DNA of 64,000 nt from Aquabacter sp040049275 (lineage in GTDB: Bacteria > Pseudomonadota > Alphaproteobacteria > Rhizobiales > Xanthobacteraceae), in NCBI RefSeq assembly GCF_040049275.1, contig NZ_JBDZDT010000008.1:124001-188000 (forward strand), in the 5' to 3' direction. A program made the position numbers and the translations under genes. A model generated the notes under the pieces. That model did not search any database. It was not told where the DNA came from and worked only from the letters and a program-made list of their open reading frames with translations. Numbering within the stretch: the first letter of the stretch is position 1; every line of letters begins with the position of its first letter. This document shows, piece by piece, positions 18,142 to 25,362 of this stretch.

Positions 18142-19014
18142 ATGGATCGCGACACCATCGCATCTCGGCTCGCGGGCACCGGCTATGTGGCGGACCGCGA
18201 CCTCTCGACCGCTTTGTGGCTGATGGATTTCCTGAAGCGCCCGCTGCTGCTGGAAGGCGAGGCGGGCGTGGGGAAGACGGAAGTTGCCAAGGCTCTCTCC
18301 GCGCTCCACGGCGCAGAGCTGATCCGCCTGCAATGCTATGAGGGCCTCGACCAGAACAGCGCGCTCTATGAGTGGAACTACCAGCGCCAGCTCCTCGCCA
18401 TCAAGGCCCATGAGGGAGAGGACCCGGAGGCGGTGGAGGACCGCATCTTCTCGGAGAAGTATCTCCTGGAGCGGCCGTTGCTGGCCGCCATCCGCCGCCT
18501 CGACCCCCCGGTGCTGCTGATCGACGAGGTGGACCGGGCGGACGAGGAGTTCGAGGCGTTCCTCTTGGAGCTGCTCTCCGACTTCCAGGTGAGCATCCCC
18601 GAACTCGGCACCATCACCGCCACCTCCATCCCCCGCGTGGTGCTCACCTCCAACGGCACGCGGGAACTCTCCGACGCCCTGCGCCGGCGCTGCCTCTACC
18701 ACTATCTGGACTTCCCCGACGTGGACCGGGAGGCGCGCATCATCCTTGCCCGCATCCCCGGCATCGATACTGCGCTTGCCTTGCAGGTGGCGCGGATGGT
18801 GGGCGCCATCCGGAAGGAAGACCTGCGCAAGGTGCCCGGCGTCGCCGAGACGCTGGACTGGGCCGCGACCCTCGCCGGCCTCGGCGTCGCGGACCTCAGG
18901 CAGGAGCCGGAGATGGTGCACGATACGCTCATCTGCCTTTTGAAGACGCAGGAGGACCGCGCCGCCATGCCACGCATGGTGAGCGACCGCCTGCTGGCGA
19001 AGGTGGAGGGATGA
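18142..19014 (+). CDS. coxD: CoxD, MoxR-type AAA+ ATPase for Mo-Cu site maturation
   Basis: 290 residues. Walker A GEAGVGKT lies at 39-46 and Walker B VLLIDEVDRA at about 124-133. Sensor and arginine regions follow (VLTSNGTRELSDALRRRCLYHY). CoxD is a membrane-associated AAA+ ATPase that, in Afipia, drives the sulfuration and copper loading of the CoxL active site. It begins 7 bp after coxL, and its stop overlaps the start of coxE by 4 nt, so the ATPase/VWA pair is translationally coupled as in other MoxR systems. Confidence 0.94.
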   Translation: MDRDTIASRLAGTGYVADRDLSTALWLMDFLKRPLLLEGEAGVGKTEVAKALSALHGAELIRLQCYEGLDQNSALYEWNYQRQLLAIKAHEGEDPEAVEDRIFSEKYLLERPLLAAIRRLDPPVLLIDEVDRADEEFEAFLLELLSDFQVSIPELGTITATSIPRVVLTSNGTRELSDALRRRCLYHYLDFPDVDREARIILARIPGIDTALALQVARMVGAIRKEDLRKVPGVAETLDWAATLAGLGVADLRQEPEMVHDTLICLLKTQEDRAAMPRMVSDRLLAKVEG

Positions 19015-20192
19015 ACGCCGCCCTCCATATGGGACCCGAGGGCATCGGCGGTGCCTTGCGCCTGCGCCTCGCTGGCTTCGTGCGCACGCTGCGGGATAGC
19101 GGCTTCAAGGTGGGGCTGGCGGAGAGCCGCGACGCACTCGCCTTCCTCGCCTCTCCCCTCGCGCTCCGCCGCGCCACACTCCAGCCGGGCCTGAAAGCTT
19201 TGTTCTGCGCCGACCGCTCCGACTGGGCGCGCTTCGACGAGGTGTTTTCGGCCTACTGGACCGGCCACGGCGTGCGCAGCGTCCAGAAGGTGAGCGGCAG
19301 CGCGGGCAAGACCCGCGCGCTGGAACGCGCGCCCTCCCCCGGCGCGAGGGGCGAGGGCCTGCCGGACCATACGGAGCGCCGCGAGGGAGACGCCGAGACA
19401 GCCAGAGGCGGCAGCCGGCGCGAAGGGGCCTCGCGGGCGGAGCTGATCACCGCCACCGACATCCGCCATATCGCCGACCCTGACGAGACCGCCCGCGTCC
19501 ACGAACTGACCGCCCGTCTCGCCCGGCGCATGCAGGCCCGCCTCGTGCGGCGCGCCCGGGCGCGGGCCAGCGGGCAGCGGCTCGACCTCCGCCGCACCAT
19601 CCACCGCTCCATCCCGCGCGGCGGCACGCCGGTGGATCTCGTCTGGCGCAGGCGCAAGAGGAAGCCGCTGCGCATCGTGGCGCTGCTGGACGCCTCCGGC
19701 TCCATGAGCCTCTACACGGCCTTCTTTGTCCGCTTCCTCCACGGCCTCGTGACCAGCTTCCGCGAGGCGGACGTGTTCCTGTTTCACACGCGCCTCGTCC
19801 ATGTCTCGCCCTCGCTGCGCGACCGCAATGTCGCCCGCGCGGTGGACCGGCTCGCCTTGATGGCGCAGGGCATCGGCGGGGGCACGAAGATCGGCGAGAG
19901 CCTCGCCGACTTCAACCGCTGGCACGCCAAGCGCATGCTCCATGCGCGCACCGCGCTGCTCATCGTCTCCGACGGCTACGACACCGGCGCGCCTACGGCG
20001 CTGGCCGCCGAGATGCGCCGCCTGCGCCGCCGCTGCCGCCGCATCGTCTGGCTGAACCCCCTGATCGGCTGGCGCGACTATGCCCCGGAGGCGCGGGGCA
20101 TGAAGGCGGCCCTGCCCTACATCGACCTCTTCGCCCCCGCCCACAATCTCGAAAGCCTCGCTGCCCTCGAACCCTATCTCGCGAGGATATGA
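19011..20192 (+). CDS. coxE: CoxE, von Willebrand factor A-domain maturation protein
   Basis: 393 residues. A basic, low-complexity N-terminal half is followed by a VWA domain from about residue 218 (VALLDASGSMSLYTAFF), which holds the MIDAS DxSGS motif. LIVSDGYDTGAP and IVWLNPLIGWRDY follow. CoxE works with the CoxD ATPase in copper insertion and sulfuration of the CO dehydrogenase Mo centre. It overlaps coxD by 4 nt and ends 3 bp before coxF. Confidence 0.93.
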   Translation: MNAALHMGPEGIGGALRLRLAGFVRTLRDSGFKVGLAESRDALAFLASPLALRRATLQPGLKALFCADRSDWARFDEVFSAYWTGHGVRSVQKVSGSAGKTRALERAPSPGARGEGLPDHTERREGDAETARGGSRREGASRAELITATDIRHIADPDETARVHELTARLARRMQARLVRRARARASGQRLDLRRTIHRSIPRGGTPVDLVWRRRKRKPLRIVALLDASGSMSLYTAFFVRFLHGLVTSFREADVFLFHTRLVHVSPSLRDRNVARAVDRLALMAQGIGGGTKIGESLADFNRWHAKRMLHARTALLIVSDGYDTGAPTALAAEMRRLRRRCRRIVWLNPLIGWRDYAPEARGMKAALPYIDLFAPAHNLESLAALEPYLARI

Positions 20193-20195
20193 GCC

Positions 20196-21029
20196 ATGAG
20201 CTACGCCCACGACATCCTCACATTGGTCTCCGCCATGAAGGAGAAGGGCGCGCCCTTCGTGCTGGCCACCGTGGTGCGCACCGTCTCCGCCACCGCCGCC
20301 AAGGCGGGCGCGAAGGCGGTGATCCTGCCCAACGGCACCATCAGCGAAGGGTGGATCGGCGGCGGCTGCGCCCGCGCCGCCGTGCTGCGCGCCGCCATGG
20401 AGGCGCTGGCGGACGGAAAATCCCGCCTCATCTCCGTGCAGCCCGGCGACCTCCTCGCCGGCCTCGGCGTCGCGCCGGGGGAGGAGCGCGAAGGCGTGCG
20501 CTTTGCCAAGAATGCCTGCCCGAGCCACGGCACCATGGACATCTTCGTGGAGCCCATGCTGCCCCAGCCGGAGATCATCGTCTGCGGGTCGAGCCCCGTG
20601 GCGGTGGCGGTGGCGGACCTCGGCGCACGGCTCGGATTTGCGGTGGCCGCCTGCGCGCCGCCCGCCGAGCAAAGCGCCTTCCCCGAGGTGGACCGGCGCA
20701 TCGAAGGCTATGCGCTTTCCGTCGCCCATGCGGGCCAGCGCTACATAGTGGTGTCGACACAGGGCAAGGGCGATGAGGCCGCGCTCCGGGCGGCCCTCGC
20801 CGTGGACGCGGACTATGTCGCCTTCGTCGGCAGCCTGCGGAAGGCGGAGACGCTGAAGGCGGCGCTCGCCGAGCGCGGCGTGCCGGCAGAGCGACTGGAG
20901 CGGCTGAAGGCCCCCGCCGGGCTCGACCTCGGCGCCATCACACCGGAGGAGATCGCTCTGTCGATCCTCGCGGAAATCGTCGCGCAGCGCCGCGCATCCC
21001 AAAAAACGGAGCAGCCCGATGAAGCTTGA
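20196..21029 (+). CDS. coxF: CoxF, XdhC/CoxI-family molybdenum cofactor chaperone
   Basis: 277 residues. The N-terminal XdhC segment (APFVLATVVRTVSATAAKAGAK, GWIGGGCAR) and C-terminal Rossmann-like part (IIVCGSSPVAVAVADLG, VAFVGSLRKAETL, GLDLGAITPEEIALSILAEI) are both present. The usual glycine-rich GAGHVA loop is GSSPVA here, as in CoxF. Family members bind Mo cofactor and help its sulfuration and insertion into molybdenum hydroxylases. The 3' end overlaps coxG by 11 nt. Confidence 0.92.
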   Translation: MSYAHDILTLVSAMKEKGAPFVLATVVRTVSATAAKAGAKAVILPNGTISEGWIGGGCARAAVLRAAMEALADGKSRLISVQPGDLLAGLGVAPGEEREGVRFAKNACPSHGTMDIFVEPMLPQPEIIVCGSSPVAVAVADLGARLGFAVAACAPPAEQSAFPEVDRRIEGYALSVAHAGQRYIVVSTQGKGDEAALRAALAVDADYVAFVGSLRKAETLKAALAERGVPAERLERLKAPAGLDLGAITPEEIALSILAEIVAQRRASQKTEQPDEA

Positions 21030-21621
21030 ATTCAACCGCAGCCTCGACCTTCCCGTCCCGGCGGATCGCGCCTGGGCCCTCCTCGCGCAGATCGACAAGG
21101 TCGCCGCCTGCCTGCCCGGCGCCGCCATTACGGAGCAGGTGGACGCCATCCATTATCGCGGCCAGGTCTCGGTGCGGCTCGGGCCGGTGAACATGAATTT
21201 TTCTGGCACCATCGAGGTGCTGGAGACCGACGCCGCCACACGCACGCTGCGCCTCGCCGGCAAAGGCTCCGACAAGGGCGGCACCTCGGTGGCGGAGATG
21301 GAGCTGACCGCGACTGTAGCGCCCACCGGCCCAGACACCTCGCGCCTCACCGGCCAGTCCACGGTGAACATCAACGGCAAGGCCGCCGCCATGAGCGCAA
21401 GGCTGATGGGCAGCGTGTCCGAGCGGCTCATCAAGGACTTCTTCGCCAACCTCCTGATGCGCATCGAGGCCGAGCCGGCGCTCGAAGGCGCGACCGCCGC
21501 CACTCCACAGACCGTGCCGCCATCCCCGCCGGCCGGGAGCCTCGACGGCTTCGCCTTCATCTGGTCCGTGGTGAAGTCGTTCCTCGCAGGCCTGTGGCCG
21601 GGCCGGAGGATCTCGTCATGA
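21019..21621 (+). CDS. coxG: CoxG, SRPBCC-domain membrane anchor of CO dehydrogenase
   Basis: 200 residues. The first ~145 form the CoxG SRPBCC domain (MKLEFNRSLDLPVPADRAWALL, CLPGAAI, YRGQVSVRLGPVNMNFSGTIEV, LTGQSTVNINGKAAAM). A proline-rich linker and a hydrophobic C-terminus (FAFIWSVVKSFLAGLW) follow. CoxG recruits CO dehydrogenase to the cytoplasmic membrane and binds quinone. Its TGA overlaps the ATG of the next membrane-protein gene. Confidence 0.93.
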   Translation: MKLEFNRSLDLPVPADRAWALLAQIDKVAACLPGAAITEQVDAIHYRGQVSVRLGPVNMNFSGTIEVLETDAATRTLRLAGKGSDKGGTSVAEMELTATVAPTGPDTSRLTGQSTVNINGKAAAMSARLMGSVSERLIKDFFANLLMRIEAEPALEGATAATPQTVPPSPPAGSLDGFAFIWSVVKSFLAGLWPGRRISS

Positions 21622-22091
21622 GCGCCGCCTTCCTCCTCGGCTTCTGCGGCATGATGATCGGCCTCACACTGGACCTGCAGAGCGTGCTCCCGGAGGCATT
21701 AGCCGCCCTCTGCACGGGAAACCGCACTCTGGCGGACAGCATGCTGCTGCATGCGAGCCTGTTGCCGGCGGCGAACCTGCTGATGCTGGTGGGCAGTCTC
21801 GTGGGCGCCGGCCTCGGGCGGGGGAGATGGAGCGGGCGCATCGCCTGCTGCGCGCTCATGCTGGTGGGCATGGGGATATTCGAATGGCTCGGCCCGCGGC
21901 TGGCGGGCGCGGCCGGCCTCTCCTGGACATTCCCCGCCATGGTGGCTGCCATGACGCTGGGCATGGCGGCAGGCATGGCTCTCTGCGCACTGCCTCAGAA
22001 GGCCGCCACCCGGCTGCCCTTGCGGCTGTCCACAGCGGGAAGCACCACTCGCATTGAGCGAGCCGTCTCGCCAAGCCGACCTGCTCGGTGA
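21618..22091 (+). CDS. small integral membrane protein at the end of the cox operon
   Basis: 157 residues with about four membrane helices (AAFLLGFCGMMIGLTL, LLPAANLLMLVGSLVGAGL, IACCALMLVGMGIFEWLG, FPAMVAAMTLGMAAGMALC). It starts at ATG 21618, overlapping the coxG stop by 4 nt, so it is translationally coupled to the operon. I do not recognise a family. In Afipia the position after coxG is taken by coxH, coxI and coxK, and CoxK is also a membrane protein, but no similarity can be claimed from memory. A role in anchoring or electron transfer of CO dehydrogenase is a guess from position. Confidence 0.8.
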   Translation: MSAAFLLGFCGMMIGLTLDLQSVLPEALAALCTGNRTLADSMLLHASLLPAANLLMLVGSLVGAGLGRGRWSGRIACCALMLVGMGIFEWLGPRLAGAAGLSWTFPAMVAAMTLGMAAGMALCALPQKAATRLPLRLSTAGSTTRIERAVSPSRPAR

Positions 22092-22168
22092 CGAGGTGCG
22101 TCACTTCTTAGATGAAGTAAAGGCTGCCTAGGTGGGCGTTGGCCGGGACTCGTGTTTTGCTCTGCGCC

Positions 22169-22528
22169 ATGATGAAGGGTAAGTCGTCCGACCACCCCCT
22201 TTCTGGTCCGCCAATGCAACACTTCCTCACTTCTTTTTCCACCCTCGACCCACTCATCGCGCTCGGGGTTTTCATCGCCACGGCGGCGACAGATGCCTGC
22301 TATGTGGCCTTCACATCCGCCGTGGTGGCGCGCAAGCGGCTTTCCGCCGCCAATTGGTCGAGCGTCTGGTACATGCTCTCGTCCTTCGCCGTGATCAGCT
22401 ACACGGAGAATTGGATGTATGTGGTCTTCGCGGCGGTGGGTTCCTGGGTTGGCGCGTTCTTGTCGCTGACCCTCCTGCATCAGCCGGGAAAGGCCCAGGC
22501 GCCCATCGGCTCCTCCCCGCCGGAGTAG
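22169..22528 (+). CDS. small membrane protein of unknown function
   Basis: 119 residues from ATG 22169 (alternatives are ATG 22214 and TTG 22139; none has a good ribosome site). Two to three hydrophobic segments are visible: LIALGVFIATAATDACYVAFTSA, VWYMLSSFAVISY and WMYVVFAAVGSWVGAFLSLTLL. The TDACYVAFTSAVVARKRL segment is well conserved in character with short alphaproteobacterial membrane proteins, but I cannot name a family. It follows the cox operon by 77 bp, and convergent to it, after an insertion-sequence remnant, is the GGDEF-EAL gene. Confidence 0.65.
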   Translation: MMKGKSSDHPLSGPPMQHFLTSFSTLDPLIALGVFIATAATDACYVAFTSAVVARKRLSAANWSSVWYMLSSFAVISYTENWMYVVFAAVGSWVGAFLSLTLLHQPGKAQAPIGSSPPE

Positions 22529-22548
22529 GCGGTTCTGCGACCGGAGGG

Positions 22549-22626
22549 CCAGAGGGGGGCGCCGTTCTTCAGGGCGTCGGGCTTGCGCGTGAGCACCGGC
22601 ATATAGGGCCAGGGGTCGAACATGGA
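22549..22626 (-). pseudogene. IS21-family IstA transposase remnant
   Basis: The reverse strand reads SMFDPWPYMPVLTRKPDALK followed by NGAPLW, which resembles the conserved FDPxxYLPVLxRKPGALRNGAPFxDW block of IS21-type IstA transposases. It is about 26 codons with no start or flanking similarity. It is a scar of a lost insertion sequence. Confidence 0.55.
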
Positions 22627-22686
22627 CTGGTCACGGCCGAAGCACCGTGCGTGCCGCCCGTCCTGGCGCGATCCGTTCGGCATATT

Positions 22687-24315
22687 TTATGAGGCCACGC
22701 TCAAGGCGGGAACGTGGGCCTCCAGGAAGCGCGGCACATCGTCCGCCTTCATGGGTTTGGCGTAGCGGTACCCCTGGCCGAAATCACAGTTGATGGAACC
22801 GAGATAATCGGCCTCCGCCGCCTCCTCTATACCCTCGGCGGTGGTGGCGATGCCGAGGCTGCGGCTCAGTGCCAGGATGCCGGAGATCAGCTTCTTCGAG
22901 TTCACGTCGATGTTCATGGACCTCACGAACGACTTATCGATCTTCAGCTTGGTCACCGGGAACATGCGCAGATTCTGCAGGCTGGAATAGCCGGTGCCGA
23001 AATCATCGAGCGCGATGTCGATGCCCATGTCGCGGAAGCGCGTCAGGATCGCGTTGGCGGTCTTGTCGTCGTCCACCAGCGCAGTCTCGGTGATCTCGAT
23101 CTCCAGCCGCTGGGGCGGAAAGCTGTAGCTCTTCAGCGTGCGCAGGATCTGGTCGGGCAGCGCAATGTCCTTCAGCTGGATCGGCGACAGGTTCACCGCG
23201 ATCTTGAGTTGGTCGGGCCATTTGGCGGCATCGAGGCAAGCGTGCCTCAGGATCGACTGGGTGAGCGGCCCGATGAGGCCGGCATCCTCGGCGATGGAGA
23301 TGAACACCTCCGGCGAGATGAAGCCCTGCATGGGGTGGTTCCAGCGGGCGAGCACCTCGAAGCCCACCACCACCCCGTCCTTCAGGCGCACCAGCGGCTG
23401 GTAGTGCGGGACAATGGTGTTGGCGGCAATGGCGCTGTGCAGGTCGCGCTGGAGCCGCCGGGACTGCTTCAGCTCCAGGTCCATTGTCGGCTCAAAAAAA
23501 CGGTAGGTGCCCGGCTTGTTGCGCTTGGCGCGATAGAGCGCGGCTTCCGCCGCGCGCATCAGCTCGCTCTCGTCAGTACCGTTCTCCGGCGTCACCGCGA
23601 TGCCGATGGTGGCGCCAAGGCGCGCGTTAAGGTTGTCGAGCTGGTAGTGCGCGGAGAGCTGGAAAATGAGCTGCTGGGCTGTCTTGCCGAGCGTCTCCAC
23701 CGTGCGCGGGCGCGGCAGGAAGACAGCGAACTCCTCCCCGCTCACGCGCGAAGCGATGGCGTCGGGCGGCAGCAGAGGCTTAATGCGGTTGGCGATCTCG
23801 AGCAGCAGCCTGTCCGCCATCTGGAGGCCATGCAGATCGGTCATGGCCTTGAAGCGGTCGATATCGATGAGCAGCAAGGCGTAGCCGCCGGTCCCCGCTG
23901 CTGCGGCGAGGCGCTTGCGCATATGTTCACGCAGCATGCGACGGCTTGGGAGCCCGGTCAGCGGGTCGTACCGGGCGAGGGCGTCGGCCTCCTCGCGTGC
24001 CTTGATGACGTCTATCCGCGCCCGGTCGAGGCGGCGCATTAGGCGGAACAGCAGCAGAGCCGGCCCAAACTGGCTCAGGGCGGCAAACGCCACGGCCGTG
24101 ATGATGAAGCGCCAGCGCGAAGGATCGTCGAAACCAGTGCTTATGCCGATGCCGAGCCAGGGGAGGATGCGCTCCTGGAGCGCGAACTCCCACCAGGTGG
24201 ACGTGATGCCCATGATCGCCAGCATGGCGACGAAGGAAAGCAGCACGGAAGCCGGCGTGACGAGAGGAGGCGTGCGGTTACTACTCAAGGCGGCCTCCCT
24301 CGTCTGAGCGGGCAT
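22687..24315 (-). CDS. membrane GGDEF-EAL protein (cyclic di-GMP turnover)
   Basis: 542 residues. Two N-terminal membrane helices (VLLSFVAMLAIMGITSTW and FIITAVAFAALSQFGPALLL) are followed by a GGDEF domain (YDPLTGLPSRRML, LLLIDIDRFK, RVSGEEFAVF) and an EAL domain (FEVLARWNHP, LEIEITETALV, ALDDFGTGYSSLQNL, KIDKSFVRSM, GIEEAAEADYLG). The GGDEF signature is SGEEF and the EAL triad is EVL. Both are known functional variants, so cyclase and phosphodiesterase activity cannot be excluded. It is monocistronic and lies between two insertion-sequence scars. Confidence 0.92.
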   Translation of the reverse strand: MPAQTREAALSSNRTPPLVTPASVLLSFVAMLAIMGITSTWWEFALQERILPWLGIGISTGFDDPSRWRFIITAVAFAALSQFGPALLLFRLMRRLDRARIDVIKAREEADALARYDPLTGLPSRRMLREHMRKRLAAAAGTGGYALLLIDIDRFKAMTDLHGLQMADRLLLEIANRIKPLLPPDAIASRVSGEEFAVFLPRPRTVETLGKTAQQLIFQLSAHYQLDNLNARLGATIGIAVTPENGTDESELMRAAEAALYRAKRNKPGTYRFFEPTMDLELKQSRRLQRDLHSAIAANTIVPHYQPLVRLKDGVVVGFEVLARWNHPMQGFISPEVFISIAEDAGLIGPLTQSILRHACLDAAKWPDQLKIAVNLSPIQLKDIALPDQILRTLKSYSFPPQRLEIEITETALVDDDKTANAILTRFRDMGIDIALDDFGTGYSSLQNLRMFPVTKLKIDKSFVRSMNIDVNSKKLISGILALSRSLGIATTAEGIEEAAEADYLGSINCDFGQGYRYAKPMKADDVPRFLEAHVPALSVAS

Positions 24316-24420
24316 GTCAGATCGGCATCTAGGTCATATTACCAATTCCGACAAGCCAGGGGTATGAACGCGCAGCGCGTTCGGCGCGACGGATCCGACC
24401 CGGGTACGATCCACCATACT

Positions 24421-24611
24421 TCATCTAGGCAGCTGCCTCTTAACGCGTTGATCCATATACGGAATGGCGGCGAGCTTGAGGGCGGCGAGGTTATCCGGAC
24501 GCCGGTGCCGAGGCCGCACAGTTGCTTCATCCCGTTGAAAAAGCACTCGACGTGGCTCCGTTGGCGATAGATCCAGGGACTGAAGGTGAAGGCGGACTTG
24601 AGCGCACGCAT
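24421..24611 (-). pseudogene. IS5-family (DDE) transposase C-terminal remnant, frameshifted
   Basis: The reverse strand encodes IYRQRSHVECFFNGMKQLCG and, after a frame change near 24500, RRPDNLAALKLAAI followed by a stop. The pattern (R..E..F..LK......TR.......LAA..LA) is that of the C-terminal catalytic region, with its Glu, of IS5-group transposases. No complete gene or terminal repeats are visible, so it is a degraded copy. Confidence 0.55.
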
Positions 24612-24827
24612 TGCGTGCCTCGCCTTCAGCTGAGACCATATTCAGTCTGCAAACTGCTGGCCACGCTGGACCGCCACCGATGTGTTTAGGCGCTCCAGGT
24701 GCCGCCAGCCAAAATCTCCTAGATCACAGACCCTGCAGAACCGGTTGAGACCCACTTGAGGCGAATAAGTTTCGGCCTGTTACATGAGGTTTGTAGTCAA
24801 ATTCTTCCAAACGATTCACACAAATAT
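24612..24827. other. intergenic sequence beyond the IS5-like scar
   Basis: About 216 bp of lower GC than its surroundings, probably the rest of the decayed insertion sequence and the 3' flank of the small helical protein gene. No gene, tRNA or clear terminator is seen. Confidence 0.4.
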
Positions 24828-25037
24828 TCACACGCGTGGATTCCGGCCACCACTTGCCTGCTCGCGCTCCTTTAGGAGGGCATCGAGCACGGCCTGCTGC
24901 TCAGAAATGCGCTCCGATGTGCGCTCTTCATCGGCAGCACCGGAGGACGAGGCGGCCTGCTCCACCAGCTGCCTGAGATTGTCTCTCGCGATGGCAATGC
25001 GGTCATCGAGTTCGTCTGTCGGCAGAGGATTGGTCAT
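24828..25037 (-). CDS. small helical protein of unknown function
   Basis: 69 residues starting MTNPLPTDELDDRIAIARDN, with a strong AGAAGGAGG ribosome site about 7 nt before ATG 25037. It is highly charged and predicted helical/coiled-coil through DDRIAIARDNLRQLVEQAAS and ERISEQQAVLDALLKERE, with a short acidic serine-rich middle. There is no signal peptide or membrane helix. The ribosome site and codon use support it as a true gene. The family is not recognised. Confidence 0.75.
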   Translation of the reverse strand: MTNPLPTDELDDRIAIARDNLRQLVEQAASSSGAADEERTSERISEQQAVLDALLKEREQASGGRNPRV

Positions 25038-25362
25038 GTGAGGCCTCCTTCTCAACACCACACAAGATGCACTACCTCTCGAGCGACAACAATTAACAGC
25101 GGATTGTGGCCGGTAGGGACACATGGTTCGTGCGCGATAATGTCTATTTCACTTCGGCATCTCGGCGAGCGAACTTCTACATCTCTAGATTGTGATTTGG
25201 CATTCAATTATTGATCAATTGATAATCAATTGCCCAGGGGGTTATCCGACATTCGCTCATTGGGTGGGGGCCGGGCGGCAATTGCGTGCCGTTCGGCCTT
25301 TCAACTTTTGCGCCGCAACGTACGGTCCTCGCCCCGGCGGACCAGATCGCCACCCTCGCCTG
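25038..25362. other. 325-bp AT-rich intergenic region with a palindrome
   Basis: This lies between the small helical gene and the RND gene (both minus strand). It contains a perfect 17-bp palindrome CAATTGATAATCAATTG at 25216-25232, overlapped on the left by a related ATTGATCAAT. It is a possible regulator site or promoter region for the small gene 180 bp away. No gene is seen. Confidence 0.5.

Noticed and set aside
18702..21149. 815-codon open frame on the minus strand opposite coxD-coxF
   Set aside because: It is antisense to three recognised genes and has low-complexity composition typical of GC-rich shadows.
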